Source: Variovorax sp. TBS-050B (lineage in GTDB: Bacteria; Pseudomonadota; Gammaproteobacteria; Burkholderiales; Burkholderiaceae_C). From it: a DNA stretch of 64,000 nucleotides. How positions within the stretch are numbered: the stretch's first letter is position 1; each line of letters starts with the position of its first letter. Below the pieces are notes generated by a model that had not been told where the DNA came from, did not search any database, and worked only from the letters and a program-made list of their open reading frames with translations. A program made the translations under genes and the position numbers. Below are positions 39,355 through 48,420 of the stretch, piece by piece. The DNA is taken from NCBI RefSeq assembly GCF_029893635.1, contig NZ_JARXYR010000002.1, forward strand, positions 4,687,001-4,751,000, written 5' to 3'.

Positions 39355-40041
39355 TCAAACGTCGAGCCACATGCGCAGCAGGTTGTGGTAGGTGCTCGTG
39401 AGGCCGATCACGCCGGGATCGGTCTCGCCGTACTGGCTGCGAAGATGGCGCAGATGGTTGTCCATCTCGAACAGCAGCCGGCGCTGCTCGTCGCTTCGGA
39501 CCATGCTCTGGATCCAGAAGTAGCTCGCCACCCGGAATCCCCGCGTCACGGGCTGCACCCGGTGGACGCTCGTTCCGGGGTACAGCACCATGTCGCCCGC
39601 CGGCAGCTTCACGCGCTGCACGCCGAAGGTGTCCTCGATCACGAGCTCGCCGCCATCGTATTCGTCGGGATCGGCGAGGAACAGGGTGCACGAGATGTCG
39701 GTGCGCACCCGCCCCGAGCCGTCGCGCAGAAAACGCACCGCGCTGTCCACGTGATTGCCGAAGCTGTTCGAGGCCCCGCCGTAGCGGTTGAACAGCGGCG
39801 GCGAGATCTGCTTGGGCAGCGCGGCCGAGAAGAAGACCTGGTGCCGCTCCAGCCCGCGCAGCAGCAGTTGCTGGACGGCCCGGGTCTCCTCGCAGTCCTC
39901 TCGCAACTGCTCGTTGTTCTTCGCCTTCGCCGACTGCTCTCCCGCGGTCAGGCGACCGTCTTCCCACGGCGCGCCGGCCAGGATGTCCCTGGCCTGGAGC
40001 ACCTCGGCCGGCGAGAGCACTTCGCGGATGTGCAGGAGCAT
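39355..40041 (-). CDS. piuC: PiuC/YbiX-type Fe(II)/2-oxoglutarate dioxygenase
   Basis: 228 residues, PKHD-type hydroxylase. Iron ligands are readable: HxD in [11 protein letters not shown] and the distal His in [12 protein letters not shown], with the 2-oxoglutarate-binding arginine in TRGFRVAS. Opening [13 protein letters not shown] and [18 protein letters not shown] are family text. In E. coli (ybiX) and Pseudomonas (piuC) it is encoded next to a catecholate siderophore receptor, as here; it influences siderophore-conjugate uptake but its substrate is not established. Confidence 0.93.
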   Translation of the reverse strand: MLLHIREVLSPAEVLQARDILAGAPWEDGRLTAGEQSAKAKNNEQLREDCEETRAVQQLLLRGLERHQVFFSAALPKQISPPLFNRYGGASNSFGNHVDSAVRFLRDGSGRVRTDISCTLFLADPDEYDGGELVIEDTFGVQRVKLPAGDMVLYPGTSVHRVQPVTRGFRVASYFWIQSMVRSDEQRRLLFEMDNHLRHLRSQYGETDPGVIGLTSTYHNLLRMWLDV

Positions 40042-40073
40042 GGGCGTGGAGGAACTGCGGCGTGCCTGTGTGC

Positions 40074-42527
40074 TTAGAAACGAGCCCCGATGGTAAGCAG
40101 TACCGAACGCTTCGCACCGGCGATCACGAAGCCCGGATAGAGCTGGTCGCCATAGAGCTTGTTCGTCACGTTGTTGACGTTGAGCTGCGCATACAGGTCG
40201 GGCGTGAACTTGTATTCCACCATCATGTCGCCGACCACGTAGCCCGGCGTGCTGTTGCTGAGGCTGGCGGCGCCGCTGGCGCCCTGCAGCGGCCGGTTCT
40301 CCGACGCGCCGCGCAGACCGCCGGCAATGCGCAGCTTGGGCGTGGCCTGGTAGCTGACCCACGCGGCGCCGCTGTGCTTGGGCGTGAGGCCGACGCGCGA
40401 GCCGACGGTGCCCGGCGTCGCGGTGCTGCCGACCTTGTCGATCGTGGCCTTCGGGATGTAGGAGTACGAGAAATACACCTCCCACTGCGGATTCAGGCGG
40501 CCGACCACGTCGAGTTCGAGGCCTTGCGAATGCCGCTTGCCCGACAGCAGGTACGAACTGCCGGCGAAGTCCGAATCGGTCGTGCGCTCGTTCGATTTCT
40601 CGGTGCGGAAGATCGCCGCACGCGTCGAGAGCTTGCCGTCGAGCCAGTCGAGCTTGGCGCCGAGCTCGATGTTGCGGCTCTTCTCGGGCGGCGTGTTCGC
40701 GGTCTGCGGCGACACGTACTGATAGGTGTCGGCCGACGAATTGAACGAGGTGCTGTACGACAGGTGGTACGACTGCGTGTCCGACGGCTGGTAGAGCGCG
40801 CCCGCGCGGTAGCTCCAGGCACCCTGCGACAGGTGCGTGGTCGTGACCGTGGGGAACGGGCTGCCGGCCGAATAGCGCTCGCGCGGATCGCTGCAGTTCG
40901 CGGTCTGCGCGTAGCCGCGCGGCGTGGGCGTCGGCCGGACGCACGCGGGGTTGGTGTAGCCGTACTGGTCGAAGTCGCCGCTCAGACGGTCATAGCGCAC
41001 GCCGCCAAGCAACTTCCAGTGAGGCGCCACCTGGACCAGGTCCTGCAGGTAGACACCGATCGACTTGGCCGAATAGGCGCTCGAATCGCGGTACACCGGC
41101 TCCACGAAGGTGCCGGTGAGGCCCGCGCCGTCGTTCGGCGTGCCGACGAAGGTGTTGGGCCGCGTGCCCAGCGCACGGCCGCGGAAGCTGTTGTTGAAGA
41201 ACGCGTCGTTCTGGAAGCGGTTGGCCTGCTCCTTCGATGCGTCGACACCCGCGAGGAGCTGATGCTTCATGCCGCCCCAGTTCAGCTCCTTGCTGTAGTC
41301 GCTCTGGAGGTAGGTGCCCTTGTATTCGTCCTTGCGCGGCGTGAGGCCGCTGCGCGTGAGCACCGTGTAGTTGCTGAAGTTCGCCAGCGTGGTGGCCGCG
41401 CCGAGCGTGGTGCTGGCGCCGGCGGCGGTCGACCACTGGTTGCGGTCGAAGGTGCCGGTGCGCAGCTGCGTGCGCAGCTCGCCGCCGTCGTCGAAGCGAT
41501 GGAGCCAGGAGGCGGTGCCGTAGGTCGCCTTGCCGAGCAGCTTGTCGGCGGAGGTGCCGTAGAAGTTGCCGGGCTTGATCGGCGCGATCGTCCCGATGCT
41601 GCCGATCGTCGGAATACCGTTGGCGTTGTAGCCGGTGACGCCCTGCCGGCCGGTCGCCACCCATCGCACCGCCGACATGGGAACGTTGTCCACGTTCAGG
41701 TGGAACAGGCCCACGGTGAATTCATCGGCCGTGCCCAGGCCCCAGCTGTACGAAGGCGCGATGCCGTACTTGTCGATCTTCGCGCCGCCGTTGTCGGCCT
41801 TGTTCCACATGCCGTTGATGCGCAGCGCGGAGGTTTCGCCGGTGCGCTTGTTGAAGTCGGCCGTGGTGCGGTAGTAGCCGCGCGAACCGACCGTGGCCTC
41901 CACGTCGGTCTGGTCGGCCAGCAGCGGCTTCTTCGTCACCTGGTTGATCACGCCGCCGGTGGAACCGCGGCCGAAGATCATCGATGCAGAGCCGCGCAGC
42001 ACCTCGACGCGCTCGAGGTTGAAGGTGTCGCGGTCGTACTGCGACGGATCGCGCATGCCGTCGATCAGCAGGTCGCCGACGGTCGCCACCGGAAAGCCGC
42101 GCAGCCGGATGTCCTGGTCGGTGCCGTTCTCGGTGGCCGCGAAAGTGATGCCGGCCGAGTAGTGCAGCGCGTCACGAAGGGTGTCGAGCTTGACGTCGTC
42201 GATCAGCTTTTCGGTGATGACGTTGATCGACTGCGGAATGTCGCGGATGTCCTGCGTGCCCTTGCCGATGTTGGTCTTCTTGGTCTGGACCTGCTCCTTG
42301 CCCTGGACTTCGGCCTGCTCGGTCACCGTCACCGTCCCCAGCGTGCCGCCCTGCACCGTCGGTGCCGGCGCCTGAGCCCAGCTGCTGACCGAGGCGGCGA
42401 GCATCAATGCGCCGAAGGGCAGGATCGCCGCTTCGCGCGGCGACCCGCCGGAAGCGGCGCTCGCGGCGGGCCGCGAAGAAGAAACAGCACGCGACGCGCG
42501 TGCACGTCGACGAGTGACATTGGCCAA
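40074..42527 (-). CDS. fiu: TonB-dependent catecholate siderophore receptor (Fiu/PiuA-like)
   Basis: 817 residues. Signal region, then plug domain (about 85-215: [74 protein letters not shown]) and a 22-strand barrel ending in an aromatic residue (LLTIGARF). It imports ferric catecholates using TonB-ExbBD energy. The N-terminal 35 residues are Arg/Ser-rich and unusually long before the hydrophobic core. Downstream piuC supports the Fiu/PiuA assignment; a Fur-like box lies about 100 bp upstream. Confidence 0.93.
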   Translation of the reverse strand: MANVTRRRARASRAVSSSRPAASAASGGSPREAAILPFGALMLAASVSSWAQAPAPTVQGGTLGTVTVTEQAEVQGKEQVQTKKTNIGKGTQDIRDIPQSINVITEKLIDDVKLDTLRDALHYSAGITFAATENGTDQDIRLRGFPVATVGDLLIDGMRDPSQYDRDTFNLERVEVLRGSASMIFGRGSTGGVINQVTKKPLLADQTDVEATVGSRGYYRTTADFNKRTGETSALRINGMWNKADNGGAKIDKYGIAPSYSWGLGTADEFTVGLFHLNVDNVPMSAVRWVATGRQGVTGYNANGIPTIGSIGTIAPIKPGNFYGTSADKLLGKATYGTASWLHRFDDGGELRTQLRTGTFDRNQWSTAAGASTTLGAATTLANFSNYTVLTRSGLTPRKDEYKGTYLQSDYSKELNWGGMKHQLLAGVDASKEQANRFQNDAFFNNSFRGRALGTRPNTFVGTPNDGAGLTGTFVEPVYRDSSAYSAKSIGVYLQDLVQVAPHWKLLGGVRYDRLSGDFDQYGYTNPACVRPTPTPRGYAQTANCSDPRERYSAGSPFPTVTTTHLSQGAWSYRAGALYQPSDTQSYHLSYSTSFNSSADTYQYVSPQTANTPPEKSRNIELGAKLDWLDGKLSTRAAIFRTEKSNERTTDSDFAGSSYLLSGKRHSQGLELDVVGRLNPQWEVYFSYSYIPKATIDKVGSTATPGTVGSRVGLTPKHSGAAWVSYQATPKLRIAGGLRGASENRPLQGASGAASLSNSTPGYVVGDMMVEYKFTPDLYAQLNVNNVTNKLYGDQLYPGFVIAGAKRSVLLTIGARF

Positions 42528-42627
42528 GATAACCTCCCAGAAAGCCAGACGGCTGGTTTGAATGGCTGGCTGGAACCTGGGGATGCCGGATCTGGCTTGC
42601 CGAAAGTGTGCGGGAGTGTAAGGTAAA

Positions 42628-42646
42628 CGTAGTCAATCTCATTCGT
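42628..42646 (-). promoter_or_regulatory. Weak Fur-like box upstream of the siderophore receptor
   Basis: On the minus strand ACGAATGAGATTGACTACG shares the AATGA-A-TGA pattern with the clear Fur box at hemP. About 100 bp before the receptor start. Match is partial. Confidence 0.4.
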
Positions 42647-42719
42647 AGTTCGGCCAAAGAGTTGCAAAACAGCAACGGTCGCCGAAAGCAGTGCCAAAGA
42701 CCTACATGCGCGATAGTTA

Positions 42720-42749
42720 TTGGAAATGCGAGAGATTCGTATTTATAAT
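42720..42749 (+). promoter_or_regulatory. bfd promoter with Fur-like operator
   Basis: -35 TTGGAA (42720-42725), 18-bp spacer, -10 TATAAT (42744-42749). The spacer contains AAATGCGAGAGATTCGTATT (42724-42743), a dyad with AATGCGA/TCGTATT arms that resembles a Fur box and would block RNA polymerase directly. Start codon at 42792. Confidence 0.6.
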
Positions 42750-42791
42750 GAGGCTCGATTCATCCAGCCAGCCACTGCCGCCTTCACTGCC

Positions 42792-43064
42792 ATGATCGTT
42801 TGCGTCTGCCGCCGAGTCTCCGACCGTGAAATCGCACGTCATGTGCGAGCGGGCATGACTTTCGACGAAGTCCAGTTCGAACTTGGCGTTGCCACCCAAT
42901 GTGGCCAATGTGAAGGCTGTGCGCGCGATATCGTCGCGCAGTGCAGCGCCTCTCACCCCGTCGCAGCGCTGAGTCGCGAGCCGGGGCCGAGGGCGATCCA
43001 GCTTGCCACCTCCATTTCGGAAAGCAAGGCATGGAACTCTTCTCGGCACTCTGCGGCAGCTTGA
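42792..43064 (+). CDS. bfd: Bacterioferritin-associated ferredoxin
   Basis: 90 residues. The [2Fe-2S] BFD domain has four cysteines: IVCVCRRVSD (Cys4 and Cys6) and ATQCGQCEGCARD, with conserved spacing of the last pair. It reduces ferric iron in bacterioferritin so that iron can be released when the cell is starved, which suits the Fur-like promoter. The tail after about residue 62 is longer than usual and overlaps a possible micro-ORF in another frame. Confidence 0.92.
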   Translation: MIVCVCRRVSDREIARHVRAGMTFDEVQFELGVATQCGQCEGCARDIVAQCSASHPVAALSREPGPRAIQLATSISESKAWNSSRHSAAA

Positions 43065-43105
43065 TATTGGTCGCGGCCTCGGTCTGGTGGATCTTTCGTA
43101 AGTAA
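43031..43105 (+). CDS. Possible 24-residue single-pass membrane micro-protein
   Basis: ATG at 43031 opens a 24-codon frame reading ELFSALCGSLILVAASVWW then IFRK and a TAA. It has one clean hydrophobic helix and a basic C-terminal anchor, as real small membrane proteins do. It begins inside the poorly conserved tail of bfd and ends about 35 bp before the tonB region, so it could be translated from the same transcript. The ribosome site is weak (AAGG). Not a recognised family. Confidence 0.35.
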   Translation: MELFSALCGSLILVAASVWWIFRK

Positions 43106-43139
43106 ACAGTCGTCGTAGCGGTTTTGCTGCAATCGGGGC

Positions 43140-43875
43140 ATGCTTTGCGCGGGCCCGCATTCGAATTGGTTGATCGTGTCTGACCGCTTTGCCCCCCCTC
43201 CTTCCGTTCTCGGCCTTTCGCGCAATGCTGTCATTGCCGGGGGCGTGATCCTCTTTCACGCTGCGGCGCTCTGGGCGCTGCAAAGCGGCCTGCTGCGCCG
43301 GGCTGCAGAGGTCGTGGTTCCGGTGGAAATCCTGAGCCAGTTCATCGAGCCGCCCAAGCCGGCGCCACCACCGCCCCCTCCACCGCCGCCGCCTCCCCCA
43401 CAGCGCAAGCCCGAAGCCGTGAAGCCGCCGCCGCGTCCGGTGGCCATTCGCGAGCCCAAGCCGGTGCCGGCACCGGCCGCGCCGGTGGGCGTGCCCGAAC
43501 CAGCCGCCGCCCGCGCCCGTGCCGGTGGCGGAAACGCCGCCGCCCGCGCCCCCGGCCCCGCCGCCGGCACCGCCCGCGCCGAAGACCATCGAGATCACCG
43601 AGGGCCAGACGCGCTACGTCAGGGAGCCCAAGCTCGTCTTCCCCAGCATGAGCCGGCGGCTCGGCGAATCCGGCACCACCGTCGTCTCGATCTACTTCGA
43701 CAGCGAAGGCTTCGCCAAGCGCGTCGAACTCTTCAAGTCGAGCGGCTTCGAACGCCTCGACGAAGCGGCGCTCGCCGCCGCCCGCACCGCACAGGTCACG
43801 CCCTTCCGGCAGACCGGAGGCAACGCGCAGACGACCTACGTCCTGCGGGCGCCGTTCTCATTCAAATTGAACTGA
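43140..43875 (+). CDS. tonB: Energy transducer TonB (frameshift at about 43500)
   Basis: N-terminal membrane anchor (AVIAGGVILFHAAALWAL), a long proline-rich spacer (EPPKPAPPPP..., EAVKPPPRPVAI) and, in a second frame, the C-terminal TonB domain: EPKLVFPSMSRRLGESGTTVVSIYFDSEGFAKRVELFKSSGFERLDEAALAAAR. Deleting the C at 43500 or 43501 joins them as VPEQPPPAPVPVAE. It links the inner-membrane ExbB/ExbD motor to outer-membrane receptors. The start may be ATG 43140 or GTG 43176. exbB follows after 22 bp. Confidence 0.92.
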
Positions 43876-43897
43876 TTTTTCTCTGGAGCAACTTCGT

Positions 43898-44611
43898 ATG
43901 GATTCCCAATTCGGCTTGATGAACGTCTGGAACCAGGGCGACTTCGTCACCAAGGCCGTCGCGGTGCTGTTGATCGGCATGTCGCTGGCCTCGTGGATCG
44001 TGATCATCATCAAGGCCCTCGACGTCATCAAATACAAGCGCCTTGCCAAGCATTCGCAGGACTTCTGGCACAGCGAGGATTTCGCGACCGCGCTCAACAA
44101 GCTCGGCGGCGACGACAGCAACCCGTTCCGCGCGCTGGCACTCGAAGGCCGTGAGGCGGCAGCGCACCATCGCAACACCAAGGCGCATCTGCACGATGCA
44201 CTCGACGTCAGCGACTGGATCACGCGCGCCCTGCGCAACGGCATCGACGCCTTCACCGCCCGCCTCCAGACCGGCCTGGCGATCCTGGCTTCGGTCGGCT
44301 CGACGGCGCCCTTCATCGGACTCTTCGGAACGGTCTGGGGCATCTATCACGCGCTCATGAGCATCGGATCGGCCGGCCAGGCCACCATCGACAAGGTGGC
44401 GGGCCCGATCGGCGAGGCGCTGATCATGACCGCACTCGGCCTCGCGGTGGCGATTCCCGCCGTGCTCGGCTACAACGCGCTGGTGCGCGGCAACAAGTTC
44501 GTGCTGACGAAGCTCAACAGCTTCGCCCATGACCTGCACGCCTACTTCGTCACGGGCGCACGCGTCCAGAGCGGCAGCGAAGCCATCGTGGTTCCGCTCA
44601 AGAAGGGCTGA
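43898..44611 (+). CDS. exbB: Biopolymer transport protein ExbB
   Basis: 237 residues, three membrane segments (about 18-38, 125-150, 170-195). Family text: QGDFVTKAVAVLLIGMSLASWIVII, GLAILASVGSTAPFIGLFGTVWGIYHALMSI and GEALIMTALGLAVAIPAVLGYNAL. Forms the pentameric channel around ExbD that converts proton motive force into TonB movement. Ribosome site CTGGAG. Second gene of tonB-exbB-exbD. Confidence 0.97.
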   Translation: MDSQFGLMNVWNQGDFVTKAVAVLLIGMSLASWIVIIIKALDVIKYKRLAKHSQDFWHSEDFATALNKLGGDDSNPFRALALEGREAAAHHRNTKAHLHDALDVSDWITRALRNGIDAFTARLQTGLAILASVGSTAPFIGLFGTVWGIYHALMSIGSAGQATIDKVAGPIGEALIMTALGLAVAIPAVLGYNALVRGNKFVLTKLNSFAHDLHAYFVTGARVQSGSEAIVVPLKKG

Positions 44612-44616
44612 GCACT

Positions 44617-45030
44617 ATGGCCTTCGGAACCCAGGACGAACCCGATGAGGTGATGAACGAGATCAACATGACGCCGCTGGTCGACGTCATGCTGGTGCTC
44701 CTGATCATCTTCATCATCACCGTGCCGGTGATGAAGCACGCCGTCAACATCGACCTGCCCCGCGCCACCAGCGAGCCCGAGCAGCCGAAGCCGCAGAACA
44801 TCCTGTTCAGCATCACGGCGGACGGCAGCTACTACTGGAACGAGCAGAAGATCGACGACGCCGAACTGCCCGGCCGGCTTGCCGCCGAAGCCGCGAAGGA
44901 TCCCCAGCCCGAACTGCACATCCGCGGCGACAAGGAAGTCCGCTACGAACGCGTCGCCAAGGCCATGTCGCAGGCGCGCGAGGCAGGCGTGCGCAAGATC
45001 GGCTTCATCACCGAGCCGGACGCGAAGTAG
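44617..45030 (+). CDS. exbD: Biopolymer transport protein ExbD
   Basis: 137 residues. One N-terminal membrane helix (VDVMLVLLIIFIITVPVM) with the proton-carrying aspartate in NMTPLVDVML, then a periplasmic domain (LHIRGDKEVRYERVAKAMSQAREAGVRKIGFIT). Starts 5 bp after exbB. An 8-bp hairpin (CGTGGCGA/TCGCCACG, 45037-45065) follows, without a T-run. Confidence 0.97.
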   Translation: MAFGTQDEPDEVMNEINMTPLVDVMLVLLIIFIITVPVMKHAVNIDLPRATSEPEQPKPQNILFSITADGSYYWNEQKIDDAELPGRLAAEAAKDPQPELHIRGDKEVRYERVAKAMSQAREAGVRKIGFITEPDAK

Positions 45031-45066
45031 TTCACACGTGGCGACAAAAAAAGTTGATCGCCACGA

Positions 45067-45097
45067 TTGACTTTGTATTGCGAATCATTATCATTCA
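45067..45097 (+). promoter_or_regulatory. hemP promoter with Fur box
   Basis: -35 TTGACT (45067-45072), 16-bp spacer, -10 TATCAT (45089-45094). The Fur-type sequence TGCGAATCATTATCATTCA (45079-45097) covers the spacer and -10, with the core ATCATTATCATT matching the consensus half-site very well. Iron-replete Fur should switch hemP off. Confidence 0.8.
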
Positions 45098-45124
45098 CTC
45101 ATCGCTTCGATAAGGGAATTTCAA

Positions 45125-45337
45125 ATGCAAGCCAAACCGAATGCCTTTTCCGTTCTGAGCCATCCTTCGCTCGACCAGTCGGGCGGCGGTCATGCCTCGA
45201 TCCAGGCGCCGCGTCCGGCGCCGATGGTCGAAAGCGCGGAGCTTCTCAAGGGAAGCAAGACCGTCGGCATCATGCACAACGGTTCCCTCTATCGGCTGCA
45301 AGCGACCAAACTCGGCAAGCTGATCCTGACCAAATAA
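45125..45337 (+). CDS. hemP: Hemin uptake protein HemP
   Basis: 70 residues ending in the family signature GIMHNGSLYRLQATKLGKLILTK. HemP/HmuP proteins are small regulators or helpers of haem receptor expression in alpha- and betaproteobacteria. Here no haem receptor or ABC transporter follows; the gene ends in a terminator, so it is an isolated Fur-controlled hemP next to tonB-exbBD. Confidence 0.93.
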   Translation: MQAKPNAFSVLSHPSLDQSGGGHASIQAPRPAPMVESAELLKGSKTVGIMHNGSLYRLQATKLGKLILTK

Positions 45338-45380
45338 CGCAGGCCGTCAGCCTGCCCCTCGCGCAAGTTTCATCGTGGGG

Positions 45381-45416
45381 CGACTCCAGGAGATTCATCT
45401 CCGAGGGTCGTTTTTT
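45381..45416 (+). terminator. Terminator after hemP
   Basis: Outer stem CGAC/GTCG enclosing a perfect GGAGA-TTCA-TCTCC hairpin (45389-45402), then TTTTTT. The remaining gap to the next gene holds a second, stronger hairpin. Confidence 0.75.
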
Positions 45417-45473
45417 GCTAGCCAACGGTTCGCCGCCTAGCCAAGCTCTTTTTCCACGCTGAGTGTTTCAATG

Positions 45474-45508
45474 AAAAACGCCGACCCAGAGGTCGGCGTT
45501 TTTGTTTT
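45474..45508. terminator. Bidirectional terminator
   Basis: A 13-bp perfect stem, AAAAACGCCGACC (45474-45486) with GGTCGGCGTTTTT (45491-45503), tetraloop CAGA. A-run on one side and T-run on the other serve both the haem-binding-family gene (minus) and anything reading from hemP. Confidence 0.88.
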
Positions 45509-45523
45509 GAAGGTCGAGCCTTC

Positions 45524-45931
45524 TCAGAGGCCGAGTGCGGCGATGCCCGCCTTGGCGATCTGCGCGTCTTCGTTCGACTTCACGCCGCTCACGCCGACGG
45601 CACCGATCACATGGCCGTCCTTCACGATCGGCACGCCGCCTTCGAGCAGGCCCTGCACCGCCGGCGCCGTGAGAAACGCGCTGCGTCCGCCATTGATGAT
45701 GTCTTCGTAGACCTTGCTCTCGCGGCGTCCCATGGCCGCCGTGTGCGCCTTGGCCGGTGCGATGTGCGAGGAGAGCGCGGCCGCGCCGTCCAGACGCTGA
45801 AGCCAGAGCAGGTTGCCGGCATCGTCCGAGATGGCAATGGTCACGGCCCAGTTGTTCTTGAGCGCTTCGGCTTCCGCTGCCGCTGCGATGGCCTTGACGT
45901 CGGCGAGTTCGAGGAAGGACTTGGTCTTCAT
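45524..45931 (-). CDS. GlcG/HbpS family protein
   Basis: 135 residues, typical of the small GlcG/HbpS fold: LADVKAIAAAAEAEALKNNWAVTIAISDDAGNLLWLQRLDGA, AKAHTAAMGRRESK and GGVPIVKDGHVIGAVGVSGVKSNEDAQIAKAG. Members bind haem (Streptomyces HbpS) or accompany glycolate and propanediol genes; the role here is unknown. Its position beside hemP makes a haem link attractive but unproven. Confidence 0.88.
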   Translation of the reverse strand: MKTKSFLELADVKAIAAAAEAEALKNNWAVTIAISDDAGNLLWLQRLDGAAALSSHIAPAKAHTAAMGRRESKVYEDIINGGRSAFLTAPAVQGLLEGGVPIVKDGHVIGAVGVSGVKSNEDAQIAKAGIAALGL

Positions 45932-46099
45932 AAGGAGAGTCGGGTTGCGTAAAAGCCCCAGAGCATACCGGCCATTGGGCACCGCACCGCCCGACGGCCT
46001 TAGGACCATCGTCCATACGGTCTTTTTTCATTCCCCCTCTTGCAGCCCCCTAGAATGCGCCCAACTGCGTCATTGCAGTAACCCATAGGAGCTACGGCC

Positions 46100-46801
46100 A
46101 TGAACGACCGCGTGACGACCCTCGACACTTCCACTGGCTACGGCCAGGTGCTGCCGCAGGCTGAACGCCAACGCGTGCTGCGGAACACCTACTGGCTGCT
46201 GGCGCTGAGCCTGCTGCCCACCGTGCTGGGCGCCTGGATCGGCGTCAGCACCGGCATCACCCGCTCGCTCACGGGCGGACTGGGCCTCATCGTTTTCCTC
46301 GGCGGCGCATTCGGCTTCATGTTCGCCATCGAGAAGACGAAGAACTCCGCCGCCGGCGTCCCGGTGCTGCTGGCCTTCACCTTCTTCATGGGCCTGATGC
46401 TCTCGCGCCTGATTGCGATGGTACTGGGCTTCAAGAACGGCTCCGAGCTGATCATGACGGCGTTCGGCGGCACTGCCGGCGTGTTCTTCGTGATGGCTTC
46501 GCTCGCGACCGTGATCAAGCGCGATCTGTCGGGCATGGGCAAGTGGCTCTTCGTCGGTGCGATGGTGCTGCTGGTGGGCTCGGTCATCAACGTCTTCGTC
46601 GGCTCCACCGCGGGCATGATGGCCATCTCGGTCGCTGCGATTGGCATCTTCTCGGCCTTCATGCTCTACGACCTGAAGCAGATCATGGATGGCGGTGAGA
46701 CCAACTACATCAGCGCCACGCTCGCGCTGTATCTCGACCTGTTCAACGTGTTCCAGAGCCTGCTGGCGCTGCTGGGCATCGCAGGCGGCGAGCGCGACTG
46801 A
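46100..46801 (+). CDS. Bax inhibitor-1/YccA family membrane protein
   Basis: 233 residues with seven hydrophobic segments. Family text: NTYWLLALSLLPTVLGAWIG, GKWLFVGAMVLLVGSVINVFV and the C-terminal FSAFMLYDLKQIMDGGETNYISATLALYLDLFNVFQSLLALLG with the paired acidic residues that control proton or calcium leak in BI-1 proteins. In E. coli YccA modulates FtsH proteolysis. Ribosome site TAGGAG. Ends at a strong terminator shared with rlmD. Confidence 0.93.
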   Translation: MNDRVTTLDTSTGYGQVLPQAERQRVLRNTYWLLALSLLPTVLGAWIGVSTGITRSLTGGLGLIVFLGGAFGFMFAIEKTKNSAAGVPVLLAFTFFMGLMLSRLIAMVLGFKNGSELIMTAFGGTAGVFFVMASLATVIKRDLSGMGKWLFVGAMVLLVGSVINVFVGSTAGMMAISVAAIGIFSAFMLYDLKQIMDGGETNYISATLALYLDLFNVFQSLLALLGIAGGERD

Positions 46802-46848
46802 ACGAGAAGCCGAAACCGACGCGCCCGACCAAGTGCGCGCCAAGCAAG

Positions 46849-46872
46849 AAGGGCCCTCGCGGGCCCTTTTTT
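46849..46872. terminator. Terminator between BI-1 gene and rlmD
   Basis: AAGGGCCC (46849-46856), loop TCGC, GGGCCCTT (46861-46868) then TTTT. It separates convergent genes. Confidence 0.85.
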
Positions 46873-48320
46873 CATGGCAGGTCGAACACCGCGATCGACT
46901 CGACGTGGGCCGTGTGGGGAAACATGTTCACCACGCCCGCGAACGTGCAGCGGTAGCCCGCCTGGTGCACGAGCAATCCGGCATCCCGCGCGAGCGTCGA
47001 AGGATTGCAGCTCACGTAGACGATGCGCTTCGGCGGCGTCCAGCCGCCGGTGCGAAGCTCAGGCTGCTGGTGCAGGTCGGCCATGGCCTTGGCCAGCGCG
47101 AAGGCGCCCTCGCGCGGCGGATCGACCAGCCACTTGTCCGCGCGACCGTCGGCCACCAGCATTTCGGGCGTCATCTCGAACAGGTTGCGAGCCACGAAGC
47201 GCGTCGGCGAAAGTGCCCGCCTGGCCGCGGTGGCCGGCTGGTTCCGCTGGAAGTTGTCGCCCGCGCGCGCCACCAGCGTGTCGCTGCCTTCGATGCCCAG
47301 GACTTCCCGCGCACGGCTTGCCAGCGGCAGCGTGAAATTGCCCAGGCCGCAGAACCAGTCGATCACGCGCTCGTCGGCGCCCACGTCGAGCAGCCGCAAC
47401 GCGCACCCGACGAGGGCGCGGTTGATGTGCGGGTTGACCTGCGTGAAATCGGTCGGCTTGAACGGCATGGTCACGCCGAACTCGGGCAGTTCGTACGAGA
47501 GCGGCATGCCGCCCTCCTCCAGCAGCTTCACCGTGTCGGGGCCCTTGGCCTGCAGCCACCATTGAACGCCCTGGTGCTGCGCGGCAAAGGCCTTCAGCCG
47601 GCCGATGTCGGCCTGGGACAGCGGCTCCAGATGCCGAAGCACCAGCGCGATGGTGCCGAGCGCCGTGGTGCCCGGCGCGTCCCCGCAGGCCAGTTCGATC
47701 TGCGGGCAGGTATCGCGCGCGTCCATCGAGGCGATCAGGTCGCGCAGCGGCATCAGCATCGCGCTGACCGACTGCGGCAGCACGGGGCAGACCTGCATGT
47801 CCGCGAGATAGCGGCTCTTGCGCTCGTGGAAGCCGATCAGCACTGTGCCCTTCTTGACCACGTGGCGCACCGAGAGCCGCGCCCGATAGCGGTAGTGCCA
47901 GGCGGGGCCTTCCATCGGCCGCAGCAGGTTCTCGGGGCGCACCTTGCCAAGGTGCCACAGGTTGTCCTCGAGCGCGCGCTGCTTCACCGCGACCTGCGCC
48001 GCCGCGTCCAGGTGCTGCATCTTGCAGCCGCCGCAGGCGCCGGTGTGCAGGCCGAAATGCGGGCAGCCGGGGCGCACCCGCTGGGACGATTCGCGCCGGA
48101 TCGCGGTGACCGTGCCCTGCTCCCAGTTGTTCTTGCGGCGGTGCACGTTGAACTGCACTTCCTCGAAAGGCAGCGCACCTTCGATGAAGACGACCATGCC
48201 TTCGGCATTGTGGGCGACGCCCTGCGCGTCGAGGTCGAGCGACTCGACCTTGAGCCATTCGCCGGCCGCGGTGGCGGGGGATTTCGCGGGGACTTTCTTT
48301 TCTTCGGTGGTGGATTCCAT
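46872..48320 (-). CDS. rlmD: 23S rRNA (uracil-1939-C5)-methyltransferase RlmD
   Basis: 482 residues. TRAM-like N-terminal domain, then iron-sulfur cysteines in [21 protein letters not shown]-binding [16 protein letters not shown], and the catalytic cysteine in [12 protein letters not shown]. It methylates U1939 of 23S rRNA. Length is slightly greater than the E. coli enzyme. On this strand it lies 100 bp after nlpD; that gap contains only a GC hairpin (AGGGAGCG/CGCTCCCT near 48366-48385). Confidence 0.95.
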   Translation of the reverse strand: MESTTEEKKVPAKSPATAAGEWLKVESLDLDAQGVAHNAEGMVVFIEGALPFEEVQFNVHRRKNNWEQGTVTAIRRESSQRVRPGCPHFGLHTGACGGCKMQHLDAAAQVAVKQRALEDNLWHLGKVRPENLLRPMEGPAWHYRYRARLSVRHVVKKGTVLIGFHERKSRYLADMQVCPVLPQSVSAMLMPLRDLIASMDARDTCPQIELACGDAPGTTALGTIALVLRHLEPLSQADIGRLKAFAAQHQGVQWWLQAKGPDTVKLLEEGGMPLSYELPEFGVTMPFKPTDFTQVNPHINRALVGCALRLLDVGADERVIDWFCGLGNFTLPLASRAREVLGIEGSDTLVARAGDNFQRNQPATAARRALSPTRFVARNLFEMTPEMLVADGRADKWLVDPPREGAFALAKAMADLHQQPELRTGGWTPPKRIVYVSCNPSTLARDAGLLVHQAGYRCTFAGVVNMFPHTAHVESIAVFDLP

Positions 48321-48420
48321 CCCCCGATTGTCTCAGCGCCGGCGCGGTCCGCCGCCGGGCGGCTCAGGGAGCGCGTCGCGCTCCCTTTCAATGACGCTGC
48401 GGCGAGGCGCCGCCAGGCAT

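Noticed and set aside
45067..45462. 131-codon plus-strand frame overlapping hemP
   Set aside because: It covers the hemP promoter, Fur box and terminator in a different frame and has no family signal; hemP explains the region.
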